This document shows positions 1-9,284 of a stretch of 64,000 nt of DNA, one piece after another. Under the pieces are notes generated by a model. The model was not told where the DNA came from. It worked only from the letters and a program-made list of their open reading frames with translations, and searched no databases. This DNA comes from Methanolobus sp. ZRKC5. GTDB taxonomy: Archaea > Halobacteriota > Methanosarcinia > Methanosarcinales > Methanosarcinaceae. Where the stretch lies: assembly GCF_038446525.1 (NCBI RefSeq), contig NZ_CP151792.1, forward strand, positions 1,488,001-1,552,000, written 5' to 3'. Each line of letters opens with the position of its first letter. Positions within the stretch are counted from its first letter, which is position 1. The position numbers and the translations under genes were made by a program.

Positions 1-558
1 GACTCCCCCATTTCTTCTGCAAAAGAACTCGAAGGAATGCGCGTTGCAACTGAGTTCCCCAATATCACTGCCAAGTACTTCGAGAACCTTGGAGTAAACA
101 TTGAAGTAGTAAAGGTTAGTGGTGCATGCGAGATGACACCTCATGTAGGGATTGCCGACGCTATCGTGGATATATCCAGCTCAGGCACAACTCTGGTCAC
201 AAATCATCTGAAAATGATAGAAAAGGCATTCACATCATCAGTATACCTTATTGCAAATAAGAAGACGCAGGAAGACAACGGTAAGATCGGGCAGATACAG
301 ACCGCCGTTGAGAGTGTTCTAAGAGCAAAAGGAAAGCGTTACCTTATGATGAATGTACCTACGGCGTCACTGGAAACTGTCAAGAAAGTCCTTCCCGGAA
401 TGGCTGGTCCAACGATAATGAAAGTCGAGTCAGATGACTCAGTACTTGCAGTGCATGCAGTTGTTGATGCCGCCACCATCTTTGCTACAGTGGATGAACT
501 CAAGAAAGCAGGTGCCAAAGACATACTGGTAGTGCCAATTGAGAGAATGATGCCTTGA
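1..558 (+). CDS. hisG: ATP phosphoribosyltransferase HisG, C-terminal part
   Basis: HisG condenses ATP with PRPP in the first step of histidine synthesis. The frame is open from base 1, so the gene starts before the window. The visible 185 residues hold the end of the catalytic domain (a TEFPNI segment and a SSSGTTL phosphate-binding-like stretch) and then an ACT-like C-terminal domain containing VPTASLETVKKVLPGM and ending VVPIERMMP. That domain marks the long HisG form, which is usually inhibited by histidine. hisA follows after 6 bases, so the two are co-transcribed. The assignment is firm; only the N-terminus is missing. Confidence 0.96.
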   Translation, partial: DSPISSAKELEGMRVATEFPNITAKYFENLGVNIEVVKVSGACEMTPHVGIADAIVDISSSGTTLVTNHLKMIEKAFTSSVYLIANKKTQEDNGKIGQIQTAVESVLRAKGKRYLMMNVPTASLETVKKVLPGMAGPTIMKVESDDSVLAVHAVVDAATIFATVDELKKAGAKDILVVPIERMMP

Positions 559-564
559 GGTAGC

Positions 565-1305
565 ATGACCTTTGAAATTATCCCTGCCGTTGACATGAGA
601 AACGGCAAATGTGTGCAGCTGGTTCAGGGAATTCCTGGCAGTGAAATGGTCTCAATAGATGACCCGGTGGCAGTAGCCAAAGATTGGGTATCCCAGGGTG
701 CAAAAACACTACACCTAATAGACCTTGATGGTGCCATTGATGGTGAACGCAAGAATGCTACAATCATCGAAAAAATAGTAAAGGAATGCAAACCGCTTGG
801 AATGGAGATCCAGGTTGGCGGAGGAATACGCTCTTTTGAAAATGCAGCCGACCTGCTAAAACTCGGAGTTGACAGAGTTATACTTAGCACTGCAGCCATA
901 AATAATCCACAACTTATCAAAGAGCTTGCAGATGCGTTTGGAAGTGAACACATCAACGTTGCCCTTGATTCCAAAAATGGCAAAGTGTCCATTGAAGGAT
1001 GGAAAAAACAATCCGAATTCACAGCCGTTGAAATGGGAATAAGGTTTCAGGAACTTGGTGCTGGAAGTATCCTTTTTACAAATATAGATTCCGAAGGATT
1101 ACTGCAAGGTGTCAATACAACGCCTACCGAAGAACTGGTAAAGTCAGTCAGTATTCCTGTAATCGGATCAGGTGGCGTTACAAGCCTTGATGACCTCATT
1201 GCTTTGAAAAAGACCGGTGCAAATGCAGTCGTTGTCGGAAGTGCATTATACACAGGGAAGTTCACACTTCCAGAAGCAATAAATATTATTAGTGAAGATT
1301 TATAA
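565..1305 (+). CDS. hisA: HisA, ProFAR isomerase
   Basis: This (beta/alpha)8 enzyme converts ProFAR to PRFAR in histidine synthesis. At 246 residues it has the normal length. Features are the N-terminal IIPAVDMRNGK with the first catalytic aspartate (D10), the second in VALDSKNGK (D135), and the phosphate-binding loops GGGIRS and GSGGV. The start is the ATG just after a GAGGT Shine-Dalgarno sequence that overlaps the end of hisG, which suggests translational coupling. hisB follows 25 bases downstream. Confidence 0.97.
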   Translation: MTFEIIPAVDMRNGKCVQLVQGIPGSEMVSIDDPVAVAKDWVSQGAKTLHLIDLDGAIDGERKNATIIEKIVKECKPLGMEIQVGGGIRSFENAADLLKLGVDRVILSTAAINNPQLIKELADAFGSEHINVALDSKNGKVSIEGWKKQSEFTAVEMGIRFQELGAGSILFTNIDSEGLLQGVNTTPTEELVKSVSIPVIGSGGVTSLDDLIALKKTGANAVVVGSALYTGKFTLPEAINIISEDL

Positions 1306-1330
1306 AATACCAGAATAATCAGGTGCACCC

Positions 1331-1906
1331 ATGAGAAAAGCAAATATATCACGCAAAACCAGTGAAACAGACATCAATATCGAGCTGGAACTTGACGGAA
1401 AAGGCCTTGCAGACATCAGCACTGGTATTGGATTCTTCGATCATATGCTCACTGCATTCACAAAGCATGGGAACTTCAACCTCACTGTAAAAGCTACTGG
1501 CGACCTCATTGTTGATGACCATCACCTGATAGAGGATACCGGAATAGTCTTGGGCCAGGCAATAGCAGAGGCACTTGCTGACAAAGCCGGCATTGCAAGA
1601 TTCGGAGAAGCACGTATACCAATGGATGAAGCACTGGCAAGTGTGGCTCTTGACCTTGGAGGGCGCAGTTATCTGGTAATGGATGCAGAGTTCAAAGCCC
1701 AAAAAGTAGGAGAATTCAGCACTCAAATGGTAGTTCATTTCTTTGAAGCCATTGCCCAGAACTCAAAGACAAATATGCATGCCCACGTTTACGGGGATAA
1801 TGACCACCACAAGATAGAAGCACTTTTCAAGGCATTCGCCTACGCCCTTAGAAGAGCCATGGTCATCGAAGGAGAAGGAATAAAAAGCACTAAAGGCGTG
1901 CTTTAA
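1331..1906 (+). CDS. hisB: HisB, imidazoleglycerol-phosphate dehydratase
   Basis: This enzyme dehydrates imidazoleglycerol phosphate in histidine synthesis. It is the monofunctional 191-residue form, without a fused phosphatase. The duplicated metal-binding motifs are visible as HHLIEDTG in the first half and [13 protein letters not shown] in the second, together with the FFDHML segment near residue 35. A GGTG Shine-Dalgarno lies a few bases before the ATG. It is the last gene of the hisG-hisA-hisB operon; the next gene converges on it after 20 bases. Confidence 0.97.
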   Translation: MRKANISRKTSETDINIELELDGKGLADISTGIGFFDHMLTAFTKHGNFNLTVKATGDLIVDDHHLIEDTGIVLGQAIAEALADKAGIARFGEARIPMDEALASVALDLGGRSYLVMDAEFKAQKVGEFSTQMVVHFFEAIAQNSKTNMHAHVYGDNDHHKIEALFKAFAYALRRAMVIEGEGIKSTKGVL

Positions 1907-1926
1907 TCTAAACAGTATAGTTTCAG

Positions 1927-4041
1927 CTACTGAAACTTACTCCTTAATTTATCATAGAAAGCCTGTTCTTTTCCACCTGTCTTTTTTGAAAGCCTCTCTA
2001 CAATCAGTTCAGGGGTGCTTTTTGCAACATAATTATAACGGGGACTCCTGTCAACTATTAAATTCAGTTCGGCATCCAGCCCGCTTGCCTCTATCCCATC
2101 AACCCTGAGATCACAGACAATATTCTCCATGATCTGCTCTGAAAGGTGCGACACAAATATAGACATAGTACTCTCGTTTTCAGTTAAAACTTCAAGTATT
2201 CCAGCCATGATCTTTGCAGAAGCTCCAGGTTCTGTGATGGATTCAAGCTCATCTGCCAGAACAAATTTTGCAGAATCATCAGCTACCACAGAGAACTCAG
2301 TAAGAGTAGTTTCAAATGCACCTGCATCTAATGTACCTTTTGATTTAGCAAAGTAGTACATCGACTCAGTGAGAGATAGTTCCATATGCTGCGCAGGAAC
2401 AGGAAATCCCATCTGCGCAAGGATGCTGCTCTGCGCAAGGAGTTCCAGAAGGGAGGTTTTTCCTCCTGAATTAACGCCACTTAAAAGTACGACCCTGCTG
2501 GCCTCACTTTTAGGACTGAAACTGTTCTCACCCACTGAATAGTCAATTGGTATCACATCACCGTGTCTGGAAAGCAAAAACAGGTTCCTTCCACCCTTAA
2601 AACCAATCCCTGTACCATCTATAATTTCCGGCATAACAAGATCATATGCCAGTGCAAAAGAACCGATTGCAAATCCCACATCAAAATCAAGTACTTCGCG
2701 AACCATTTCCCGGACAATTGTTTTGTAGGAAGACAATATGCGCGAAACTTCGCGTTTATGGTCGAATTTTCTTTTCAGGACCTTTTTATTCAAGTGCTGT
2801 TTCAAAGCATTCAGATTATCAACATCTGCTTCCACAGGATGCATGATCTCTTCCGGAAAAAAAGAATCGACCATTAATCTTTCCTTTTTTTCAAGCTGAA
2901 GTTCATTGCATATTCTGTCCGCACCGTCCTTAACGATGGAGTAATAACTTTTGTGCAGCTTCTTTCCAAGTATCTCTTTCAGCTCAATGGAACCATTCAT
3001 CACTTTCAGCATATCCTGTCCGCTAAGAGTCATCTGGCTATTCTCCAGACAGGAATTCAGACCATCGTTTACAATACGCACAGTTTCTGTTACAGTAGAA
3101 CTAAGCTTGTCTGTTGCATCGGAAATTCGGTCTACTTCTTCATCAATCCCATGAACAATATCACCATTCTCGTCTATAAGAGCCAATGTAGAGGCAAGCA
3201 ACTCAAGCTTATCATCATCCATGCTGTCAAAGAAACTAATTCCCCTGGAACGGAGCAGCCTTATCACTTTAATAGAAGATTCTATTGACTTGAGATTCCG
3301 GGAAAATGCCACTATTTCTTTTTCAGGTATAACCTTGAAATCATCTATTTCCTGCAGGTCAGAATAGAATTCAGGGTCCACATCTTCCGGAAGATCAAAT
3401 GACAGGTAATCATCGCCCACGGCAATAACCTGGGAGAAGCCCCTTGAAATATCAATGAATTCTGAAAGGGAACGTGCAAAATTCACATCAAGCAATCCTG
3501 CAAACCGTTTTTTCGCATACTCGTAACTATCCTGGTCAGATGTTATGATAACTCTGTCACGGATCTTTGGGCACGGGTGTTTAAAATTAAGCTGTGTGGC
3601 TTTTGACAACAGGTCAACAATAGTCCCATCTCCCTCAAGAAGATTGGCAGTTTCCATGTAATATGAAACTGATTCACGTACCCGCATTATCTTTTGAATC
3701 TTGGTAGAAGGATACGGGAAAAAAACATGTAGTTTGTCCCTGGAATATTGAGTATGAGCAAACTCCTTGACTAGGTCAAGCAATTTTTCATAGACATCCA
3801 TTGCCTCTTTGGTTCTTAAAAAATCAGAAACATTAACTCCTTCAACCCTGGAAGCTACATCCTGGATAAGGGAGATGGCATAGCGTTGACCAATACCCTC
3901 TACCTCGGAAATGCTGGCAATATCACCGGCAAGTATAGCATCAAGGGCCTGATTTTCACTACCGAAATGCTCTACAAAACGTTTAGACATTTTATCCCCT
4001 ATGCGGGGAATATCCTGTAAGGTCCTGACATCAGCTAACAT
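1927..4041 (-). CDS. MutS-family ATPase with N-terminal HhH
   Basis: This 704-residue protein has a helix-hairpin-helix region at about residues 5-60 (IPRIGDKMSKRF, VEGIGQRYAISL), a long helical middle, and a MutS-type ABC ATPase in the last third. Walker A (GVNSGGKTS) is near residue 522 and Walker B (VLADELES) near 590. No MutS1 mismatch-reading domain or MutS2 Smr domain is evident, so it belongs to an archaeal MutS-related group of unknown function. Its ATG overlaps the TAA of the upstream DUF4130 gene by one base (TAATG), which implies coupled translation and a shared process. Binding to branched or damaged DNA is an inference from the HhH and MutS parts. Confidence 0.85.
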   Translation of the reverse strand: MLADVRTLQDIPRIGDKMSKRFVEHFGSENQALDAILAGDIASISEVEGIGQRYAISLIQDVASRVEGVNVSDFLRTKEAMDVYEKLLDLVKEFAHTQYSRDKLHVFFPYPSTKIQKIMRVRESVSYYMETANLLEGDGTIVDLLSKATQLNFKHPCPKIRDRVIITSDQDSYEYAKKRFAGLLDVNFARSLSEFIDISRGFSQVIAVGDDYLSFDLPEDVDPEFYSDLQEIDDFKVIPEKEIVAFSRNLKSIESSIKVIRLLRSRGISFFDSMDDDKLELLASTLALIDENGDIVHGIDEEVDRISDATDKLSSTVTETVRIVNDGLNSCLENSQMTLSGQDMLKVMNGSIELKEILGKKLHKSYYSIVKDGADRICNELQLEKKERLMVDSFFPEEIMHPVEADVDNLNALKQHLNKKVLKRKFDHKREVSRILSSYKTIVREMVREVLDFDVGFAIGSFALAYDLVMPEIIDGTGIGFKGGRNLFLLSRHGDVIPIDYSVGENSFSPKSEASRVVLLSGVNSGGKTSLLELLAQSSILAQMGFPVPAQHMELSLTESMYYFAKSKGTLDAGAFETTLTEFSVVADDSAKFVLADELESITEPGASAKIMAGILEVLTENESTMSIFVSHLSEQIMENIVCDLRVDGIEASGLDAELNLIVDRSPRYNYVAKSTPELIVERLSKKTGGKEQAFYDKLRSKFQ

Positions 4042-4886
4042 TATACCTCCAATTCGGATGCAAAAGAATCCAGGGTGCAGTTTGCAATACCTTTTTCAAC
4101 CTTGTACCTGTCCCTTTCCGACATCTTGCTCATGGACGCAGAAGCTTTTGGCTGCACTTGCTTGGCATGGTTTTTGTTTCTCCGGTTGTGGATCATCTGA
4201 GAATCATAGTACATATCCCACAGATCATCAACCTCATCACGTTCATTAGTAAACTCAAGGCTACCTGCCAATGAAGAAGGCACCTTTGTGAAATGTTCAA
4301 GGCCTACATGAGCACCGTTCCCTATCCAGGCAATATCTCCCTCTATTACTGAAACAGGAAGATCCGGGTTTTTCCTTGAAAGCCAGCGACAGAACATATC
4401 TCCTATCTGATGTGGGGATTCTATTTTGACAGACAACACTCCATTAACAAAAGCAGGTCGTGCAAACATGCACAAACGATGATATGAACGACTTACATCT
4501 CGCATGTAATTGTAATATTTTTTACCCGTGCTGCTCTTACCTGAATAAAGAAGTTCGACATTTCCCTCGCAAAAACACAGAAAATGCACCAGTTCGATTG
4601 GTCGTGAGCTTCGATGTCTCAGTACCATTGCTATGTATCCTTCAACATCCGGATCACGCTGGAACATTCTTGAGCCCCGTTTTCCAAATATATTACGTAC
4701 AAGCTTTGTTGTATCTGACATACATCTGAAGCCGAGAGTTTTCACTTCATCGATGCCTGTGAACTCCATCTTTTGTTTCAGTTCATCTCTGTCCTTTGCA
4801 GAAATGAGATCACAATCCGGATTACTTGAGATTTCTTCACAGGCGAGCAAGACACCTTCTACATTTTCCCTGAATGCTACGATCAT
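4041..4886 (-). CDS. DUF4130 / TIGR03915-family putative DNA metabolism protein
   Basis: The 281-residue product matches what I know of the DUF4130 family, a partner of the TIGR03916 radical SAM protein that is elsewhere fused to UdgX-type uracil-DNA glycosylases. Recognisable stretches are YNYMRDVSRSYHRLCMFAR, LSRKNPDLPV, and DDLWDMYYDSQMIHNRRN; the last is typical of its C-terminal part. The start codon overlaps the stop of the radical SAM gene (ATGA) and the stop overlaps the next start (TAATG). No reaction has been shown for the family to my knowledge; involvement in DNA modification or repair is inferred from context. Confidence 0.85.
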   Translation of the reverse strand: MIVAFRENVEGVLLACEEISSNPDCDLISAKDRDELKQKMEFTGIDEVKTLGFRCMSDTTKLVRNIFGKRGSRMFQRDPDVEGYIAMVLRHRSSRPIELVHFLCFCEGNVELLYSGKSSTGKKYYNYMRDVSRSYHRLCMFARPAFVNGVLSVKIESPHQIGDMFCRWLSRKNPDLPVSVIEGDIAWIGNGAHVGLEHFTKVPSSLAGSLEFTNERDEVDDLWDMYYDSQMIHNRRNKNHAKQVQPKASASMSKMSERDRYKVEKGIANCTLDSFASELEV

Positions 4887-5992
4887 GCACCTACCCCCGT
4901 AAATGAGAATAAGTTTGTCTGTTTTTTTCCGTTTATTTCAATGAAGGGACGTGCACGACCAAGAACGACACCCATGCGTGCAAGTTCTTTTTCTGATGCT
5001 ATGGGCCTTGACTGAATAATCCTGCTTGCGCCCACTGGACCAATTCCCGGCACTGTGAGCAACTCTTCCCTGCTTGCAGAGTTAATGTTCACCGGGAACA
5101 TATCAGGACGGCATGATGCAAGGAGCATTTTAGGATCAGTGTCACAGAGGAAACCATTGTCATCGAGAACAGAATCCAGGTCATTAGCAGTCATACCATA
5201 ATCCTTCAGAAGATAGGAAGTCTGATACAGTCTTGTTTCCCTCCATTGGGGAGAAGGCTCATTGTTTTCAAGGGGAGTGAATGGAACCGGGTCGAAACTC
5301 ATAAAGTAAGGCCTTCTCAGTTCATACCTGTCCATGAACTTCTCAACGGTTCCGATAATCTCCCTGTCAGATTCCTGCAGAGCTCCCACCACAAACTGAG
5401 TGTCGTTGGCACCAATGATACGCCCTCTGGAACCTGTCTCTCGCCTTTTCTTATTAATCAGATCCCGTGTCCATTGCAAACGCTGGAGTACATCATTCTT
5501 ATAATCAAAATTTGGACATATTTCCGAATAATTAAGTGAACTTGTAGTCTCTGCATTCACACCAAACTTATTTGCGTAATCAGCGATTTCCTCAAGCAGA
5601 TACTTTGGAGTACCTGGCATTACACGAATATGGATATAACCAGTAAATCCCTGACCTCTCAAAAGTCTTGCAACATCTAATTGCTTCTCTGCTGTCCTTT
5701 CAGAATCACCGATAACACCGGAGGACAGAAACAGGCCTTCTATTGCATTCCTTCGGTAGAAAGACCATGTGATCTTCACTATTTCTTCAGGACTTAATGA
5801 TGCACGCACAGAATCCCTGCCACACCTGTTCGGACAATACGTACACTCTCCAGAACATGCATTTGTCATCAATGTCTTATAGAGTTGTATGCAACGACCA
5901 TCTGGTCCGAAAGCATGACAGACTGCACTCTGGTTGCAACTGTCATATTTGGTACCTTCGGACAGCAGTCTCATCCTTTCCATAAGCGTCAT
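4883..5992 (-). CDS. Radical SAM protein, TIGR03916 type (putative DNA repair)
   Basis: This 369-residue protein has the CxxxCxxC cluster motif (C46, C50, C53 in CSGECTYC), followed by C57, and ends in a helix-hairpin-helix segment (LLTVPGIGPVGASRI), a layout typical of the TIGR03916 family. The frame is open upstream to 6103, but the family N-terminus (MTLMERMRLLSEGTKYD) starts at 5992, so I use that ATG. The stop overlaps the DUF4130 start by four bases. A cluster-binding SAM enzyme with an HhH DNA-binding tail suggests chemistry on DNA or a nucleotide; this is inference. Confidence 0.88.
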   Translation of the reverse strand: MTLMERMRLLSEGTKYDSCNQSAVCHAFGPDGRCIQLYKTLMTNACSGECTYCPNRCGRDSVRASLSPEEIVKITWSFYRRNAIEGLFLSSGVIGDSERTAEKQLDVARLLRGQGFTGYIHIRVMPGTPKYLLEEIADYANKFGVNAETTSSLNYSEICPNFDYKNDVLQRLQWTRDLINKKRRETGSRGRIIGANDTQFVVGALQESDREIIGTVEKFMDRYELRRPYFMSFDPVPFTPLENNEPSPQWRETRLYQTSYLLKDYGMTANDLDSVLDDNGFLCDTDPKMLLASCRPDMFPVNINSASREELLTVPGIGPVGASRIIQSRPIASEKELARMGVVLGRARPFIEINGKKQTNLFSFTGVGA

Positions 5993-6154
5993 ATGGTGCT
6001 CATTAACAGGATTTCTGGGAATCATTAATAGACAATATGGCAGATGCGGATATAAGCAACCTGTAAGCATGGTGAAAGTATTCATCAGAACAGATAGAGA
6101 CATACGAAAAGAAAAAAGGACAAAACAATGGATTTCAAAAAAAAAAAAATAAGA

Positions 6155-6348
6155 GTAACTATTCAGCCTGGCACGATTTGCCTATTGGTACTGATTTCAT
6201 CGAAATAGAGATGTCTGCTCACTAACAATCTAACAATCAAAAAAGCAATCAATAGCAACAATCAAAATAAATGATCCTAATGAAATTTACGTTTCAACTT
6301 TTTGTCAAGATTGTTATTGATAGCGTTTTTATCAGGCTGAATAGTTAC
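6155..6348. mobile_element. 194-bp MITE related to the IS66-family element
   Basis: The segment begins GTAACTATTCAGCCTG and ends with its exact reverse complement, giving 16-bp perfect terminal inverted repeats. Fifteen of these bases equal the ends of the complete IS66-family element at 37064-38685. It is flanked by AAATAAGA (6147-6154) and AAATAAGG (6349-6356), an 8-bp duplication with one mismatch. There is no ORF; the interior is AT-rich with repeated AACAATC words and a partial internal inverted repeat. It accounts for most of the gene-free stretch 5993-6402. It was probably moved in trans by the IS66-type transposase. Confidence 0.85.
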
Positions 6349-6402
6349 AAATAAGGGAACAAAAAATAATGAATTTGATGGTTCCTGACTACTAAAGAAA
6401 TA

Positions 6403-6957
6403 TCATTCCTTTTTGAATTTGACATTCACCTTTAAGATGCTTATTGGTTCCAGCTTCTTCCACATGACTGTTCCTTCTCTGTCGAATTTATGCTCATTGA
6501 CATTCTGTTCAGAGAATTCACCATCTACCTCGTATATAAAGAAACCTTCTTCACCATTTGTGGAAACAATGTTGTCTTGCCCGTGAACATTCTTCACTTC
6601 CACTACTGCAGCCTTCTTAAGTGCTTGCAGAAGTGTTGCACCCTTTTCCACTTCAACCGTTCTGGAAGGTGCAAATATATCCAGAGCATGGAAAATATTC
6701 TTATTGTTCAATTGCAGTACATGTGTTTTACCGTAAATCTTGCGCTGTATGAGGTCAGCAGCTTCAAGTATATTTGCATGTTTTGCAGCAACCGGAACAG
6801 AAATACTAAGCATCCTTGCAAGTTCAGATATATGCATTTCACCTTCAGTAAGCTGTTGTAGCATTCTTAGTCTGGTTTCACTTCCAAGTGCACTAAAAAG
6901 TTTCAAACGATCCATCTTTTCTGGATTCTCGGAATCATTGTTATCGAGAGTACTCAT
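6403..6957 (-). CDS. ArsR-type winged-helix regulator with DUF4430-like C-terminal domain
   Basis: Residues 15-95 form a winged helix-turn-helix of the ArsR kind (LFSALGSETRLRMLQQL, ISELARMLSISVPVAAKHANILEAADLI). Residues 98-182 resemble the DUF4430/transcobalamin-C-like beta-grasp domain: VEVEKGATLLQALKKA is the usual opening, followed by GFFIYEVDGEF and later VMWKKLEP. No metal-binding cysteines are present, so it is not a classical metal sensor. It is encoded downstream of and on the same strand as the TIM-barrel and cbiZ genes, with a 134-bp gap that may hold its own promoter. A ligand-sensing role, possibly for a corrinoid, is inference. Confidence 0.75.
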   Translation of the reverse strand: MSTLDNNDSENPEKMDRLKLFSALGSETRLRMLQQLTEGEMHISELARMLSISVPVAAKHANILEAADLIQRKIYGKTHVLQLNNKNIFHALDIFAPSRTVEVEKGATLLQALKKAAVVEVKNVHGQDNIVSTNGEEGFFIYEVDGEFSEQNVNEHKFDREGTVMWKKLEPISILKVNVKFKKE

Positions 6958-7091
6958 AATTAAGAGTAAACATAGAGTTCAATATAAGCTTTTCTACACA
7001 AACAGTCCATTTAACAGCCTATTTTATAAAGATAACTTATAAAATATATATGTATATGTATAACAACTGCACAATAATACAAATGCAAGAA

Positions 7092-8072
7092 TTATCCATG
7101 CAATGCTCGTTTCTGCGTAGCTATTTTCATATCAAGAGATTGCAAATCAGTTGAAACAAATTCGTGGGTCAGGAAATCAGGAGATACGAATTCAACTATC
7201 TGAGAACATTTCTCACTGGTGAAAGGCATATGGTGATCAATCTGTTCAAGTATTCCCATAACCGATAAAAGGCGCTCATGAAAATGCATTTTATCAAACC
7301 CCGCAGGGACATCCTTTCCCATGGAGTTACGCATGAACTCACCTGATAAACTGCAGTGGAAATGCATGCCTTCAATTCGTTTGATGAAATCCTCAGAATG
7401 AGTGGAAAGCAGATCCAATACAACATCGATTGAGCATTCCTCATCTTCACACTTCATAGTAGCATTCATAAGGTGGCCGGTATCCAGCACGAAAGCCCAA
7501 TTCTCAAAATCAAGAAGGTCTGTAAAATATTCAACATTTTTGGAGTCAAGGAATGTAAGACCTGGCCACCAGAGATTCTCAAAGAATATCCTGACCGGTG
7601 GTTCACCATTCTGATAAATTGAGACAGCATCATTCAGAAATTCAGCAGTTGTTGCAAGCACGTCTTGGTCAGTACAATTAAAACAACGTGTAAAGACCTG
7701 TTCCAGTTCTGCATAAGAAACATGGAACACTGCATACGAAGCATCCAGACGTGCAGCATTCTCAAGTGATCCCCTGAAATTATCAATAACTTCCTCGCGG
7801 CTGCTACCGCCAAAAACGTAAGCCATCTCAAAATCCTCCATTTCCTGTAAAAAAGCAGAAGGATCAGCCCAGGCTCTATGTCGCCCCATCCAATAAGGAA
7901 GATGTACACCCACTATAAGATCCTCGGGCACATCTGGAAGCGGAGACGAATCCACAAAGAGTTCCAGCCCATCCAGGCCATGTCTTACAAGGAAATTCCG
8001 TATCATACCCCAGTTAGAATTGAACATTTTCATGTCATGATCACAAAGAGAAAAATTCATCATTTCTTTCAT
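7092..8072 (-). CDS. Xylose isomerase-like TIM-barrel protein
   Basis: The 326-residue protein resembles the AP-endonuclease-2/sugar phosphate isomerase superfamily. Candidate metal-site segments appear in order: VGVHLPY, VFHVSY, FFENLW, VLDTGHLMNA and GMHFHCS. This pattern of His/Glu/Asp at barrel strand ends suits a divalent-metal enzyme, but the substrate cannot be read. The start is preceded by a GGGGTG Shine-Dalgarno, 18 bases after the cbiZ stop, so the two form an operon. A link to corrinoid or cofactor metabolism is suggested only by this neighbour. Confidence 0.75.
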   Translation of the reverse strand: MKEMMNFSLCDHDMKMFNSNWGMIRNFLVRHGLDGLELFVDSSPLPDVPEDLIVGVHLPYWMGRHRAWADPSAFLQEMEDFEMAYVFGGSSREEVIDNFRGSLENAARLDASYAVFHVSYAELEQVFTRCFNCTDQDVLATTAEFLNDAVSIYQNGEPPVRIFFENLWWPGLTFLDSKNVEYFTDLLDFENWAFVLDTGHLMNATMKCEDEECSIDVVLDLLSTHSEDFIKRIEGMHFHCSLSGEFMRNSMGKDVPAGFDKMHFHERLLSVMGILEQIDHHMPFTSEKCSQIVEFVSPDFLTHEFVSTDLQSLDMKIATQKRALHG

Positions 8073-8090
8073 TTATGCACCCCAAAGGAA

Positions 8091-9284
8091 TCATTTTCTG
8101 GAATTACAAATATCTTTAGGATCACAATTTTTCGCCAACCAGCCAGTAACACGGATCCAATTGTCAATTATTGTATCTTTTTCGTCAGTCAGTTCATCAA
8201 AAGGAATGGAAACATCTATATCAAGCATTTCAGGCAGCCCCTTCATAATAGAAACAGCTACCTTCCTGCCGGCAGTTTCAGGAACGAGACCCCATGAGAT
8301 CTCATCTACAATATGCAATATTGAGCCTGTTGCCCCTACAAGTACGGGATTCTTTGACATCTCACGCAATTTTTTGAAAAAAGCCGCTTTTCGATTATCT
8401 CCATTCATGTGTGATGCAACTTTCCAGTAGTTATTCTCTTCTATTCCAAAACGTTCAAGTCTCACGAGTATATCTCTCTGGGAGAGTGGGGTCAGATCCG
8501 ACTGCATCTCAAGTGCTTTAAGCGTGCATTCGATCACAACTTTCCCTATAAGCTCACCAAGCTTGGAATGCTGACCTGCATCTGTCAACAAAAGAGGACT
8601 TGTAGAGTCTGCAACAACAGCTATCATATCTGTTCCTGAACCTGTGGCAATTCCAGTAGAATAACGACTGGGTGCCATCAACTGCTGCAAAGCGGCAGTC
8701 TTTGCTTCAGAGGCAGTAACCACAGCTCTTGTCATAGCGTATGGTGGAAGATTGGCCCCTATTACTAACATAGTGTTAATAGTTCCCTGAATAAACTGGT
8801 GAGAACCATCTTCCTGATAATAGGATGCAGGGTCACCTACACGCCCTCCATTGATCTCAATACCCGCAGTCATGACAGCAGTTACCTCTACACCACGGAA
8901 AGATTTGGTCACGATAGAAACATTATCCATATTAGCAGCTGTCAACAACCCTGAAGATGTATCAGGATCAGCACCCAAGCTTTTTGCAATAATAGCCAGG
9001 TAAGCAGGAATGCTGCCACCATCAAGATCCTTTGGAGCATGCTTGCTTTTTGGAACCATGTGATTGAAAATTGTCCTCAGGTCTTCCCTGTAGCCACCGT
9101 TTAACCATGAAGTTGTAAGGGTGTTCCTTCCCTCAGGCAAACTTAGCAAAATCGAATCCTTGAACCTGTATACTTTCTCTTTGCCTGTGGTCTCAAAAAG
9201 AAGTACACCCTTTTCTTCTGTATGTTTGTCGACTGGTTCAGACTGATCGTCCTTAGCTGTTACTTTCCTTGATCTTGCTACCAT
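8091..9284 (-). CDS. cbiZ: CbiZ, adenosylcobinamide amidohydrolase
   Basis: CbiZ cleaves the aminopropanol side chain from adenosylcobinamide to give adenosylcobyric acid, the archaeal route for salvaging corrinoids. The CbiZ-specific blocks are clear: LTTSWLNGGYREDLRTIFNH (residues 57-76), the SFRGVEVTAVMTAGI strand, GTINTMLVIGANL, TASEAKTAALQQL and ATGSGTDMIAV. At 397 residues it is longer than the core domain, with an N-terminal charged extension and about 130 C-terminal residues of unknown role. Corrinoids are essential for methylotrophic methanogenesis. I first considered CobT, but these motifs fit CbiZ. Confidence 0.88.
   Translation of the reverse strand: MVARSRKVTAKDDQSEPVDKHTEEKGVLLFETTGKEKVYRFKDSILLSLPEGRNTLTTSWLNGGYREDLRTIFNHMVPKSKHAPKDLDGGSIPAYLAIIAKSLGADPDTSSGLLTAANMDNVSIVTKSFRGVEVTAVMTAGIEINGGRVGDPASYYQEDGSHQFIQGTINTMLVIGANLPPYAMTRAVVTASEAKTAALQQLMAPSRYSTGIATGSGTDMIAVVADSTSPLLLTDAGQHSKLGELIGKVVIECTLKALEMQSDLTPLSQRDILVRLERFGIEENNYWKVASHMNGDNRKAAFFKKLREMSKNPVLVGATGSILHIVDEISWGLVPETAGRKVAVSIMKGLPEMLDIDVSIPFDELTDEKDTIIDNWIRVTGWLAKNCDPKDICNSRK

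Noticed and set aside
8091-9284. CobT (nicotinate-nucleotide:DMB phosphoribosyltransferase) for the corrinoid gene
   Set aside because: The NGGYREDL, SFRGVEVTAVMTAG and TASEAKTAALQ blocks fit CbiZ; the CobT motifs are absent.
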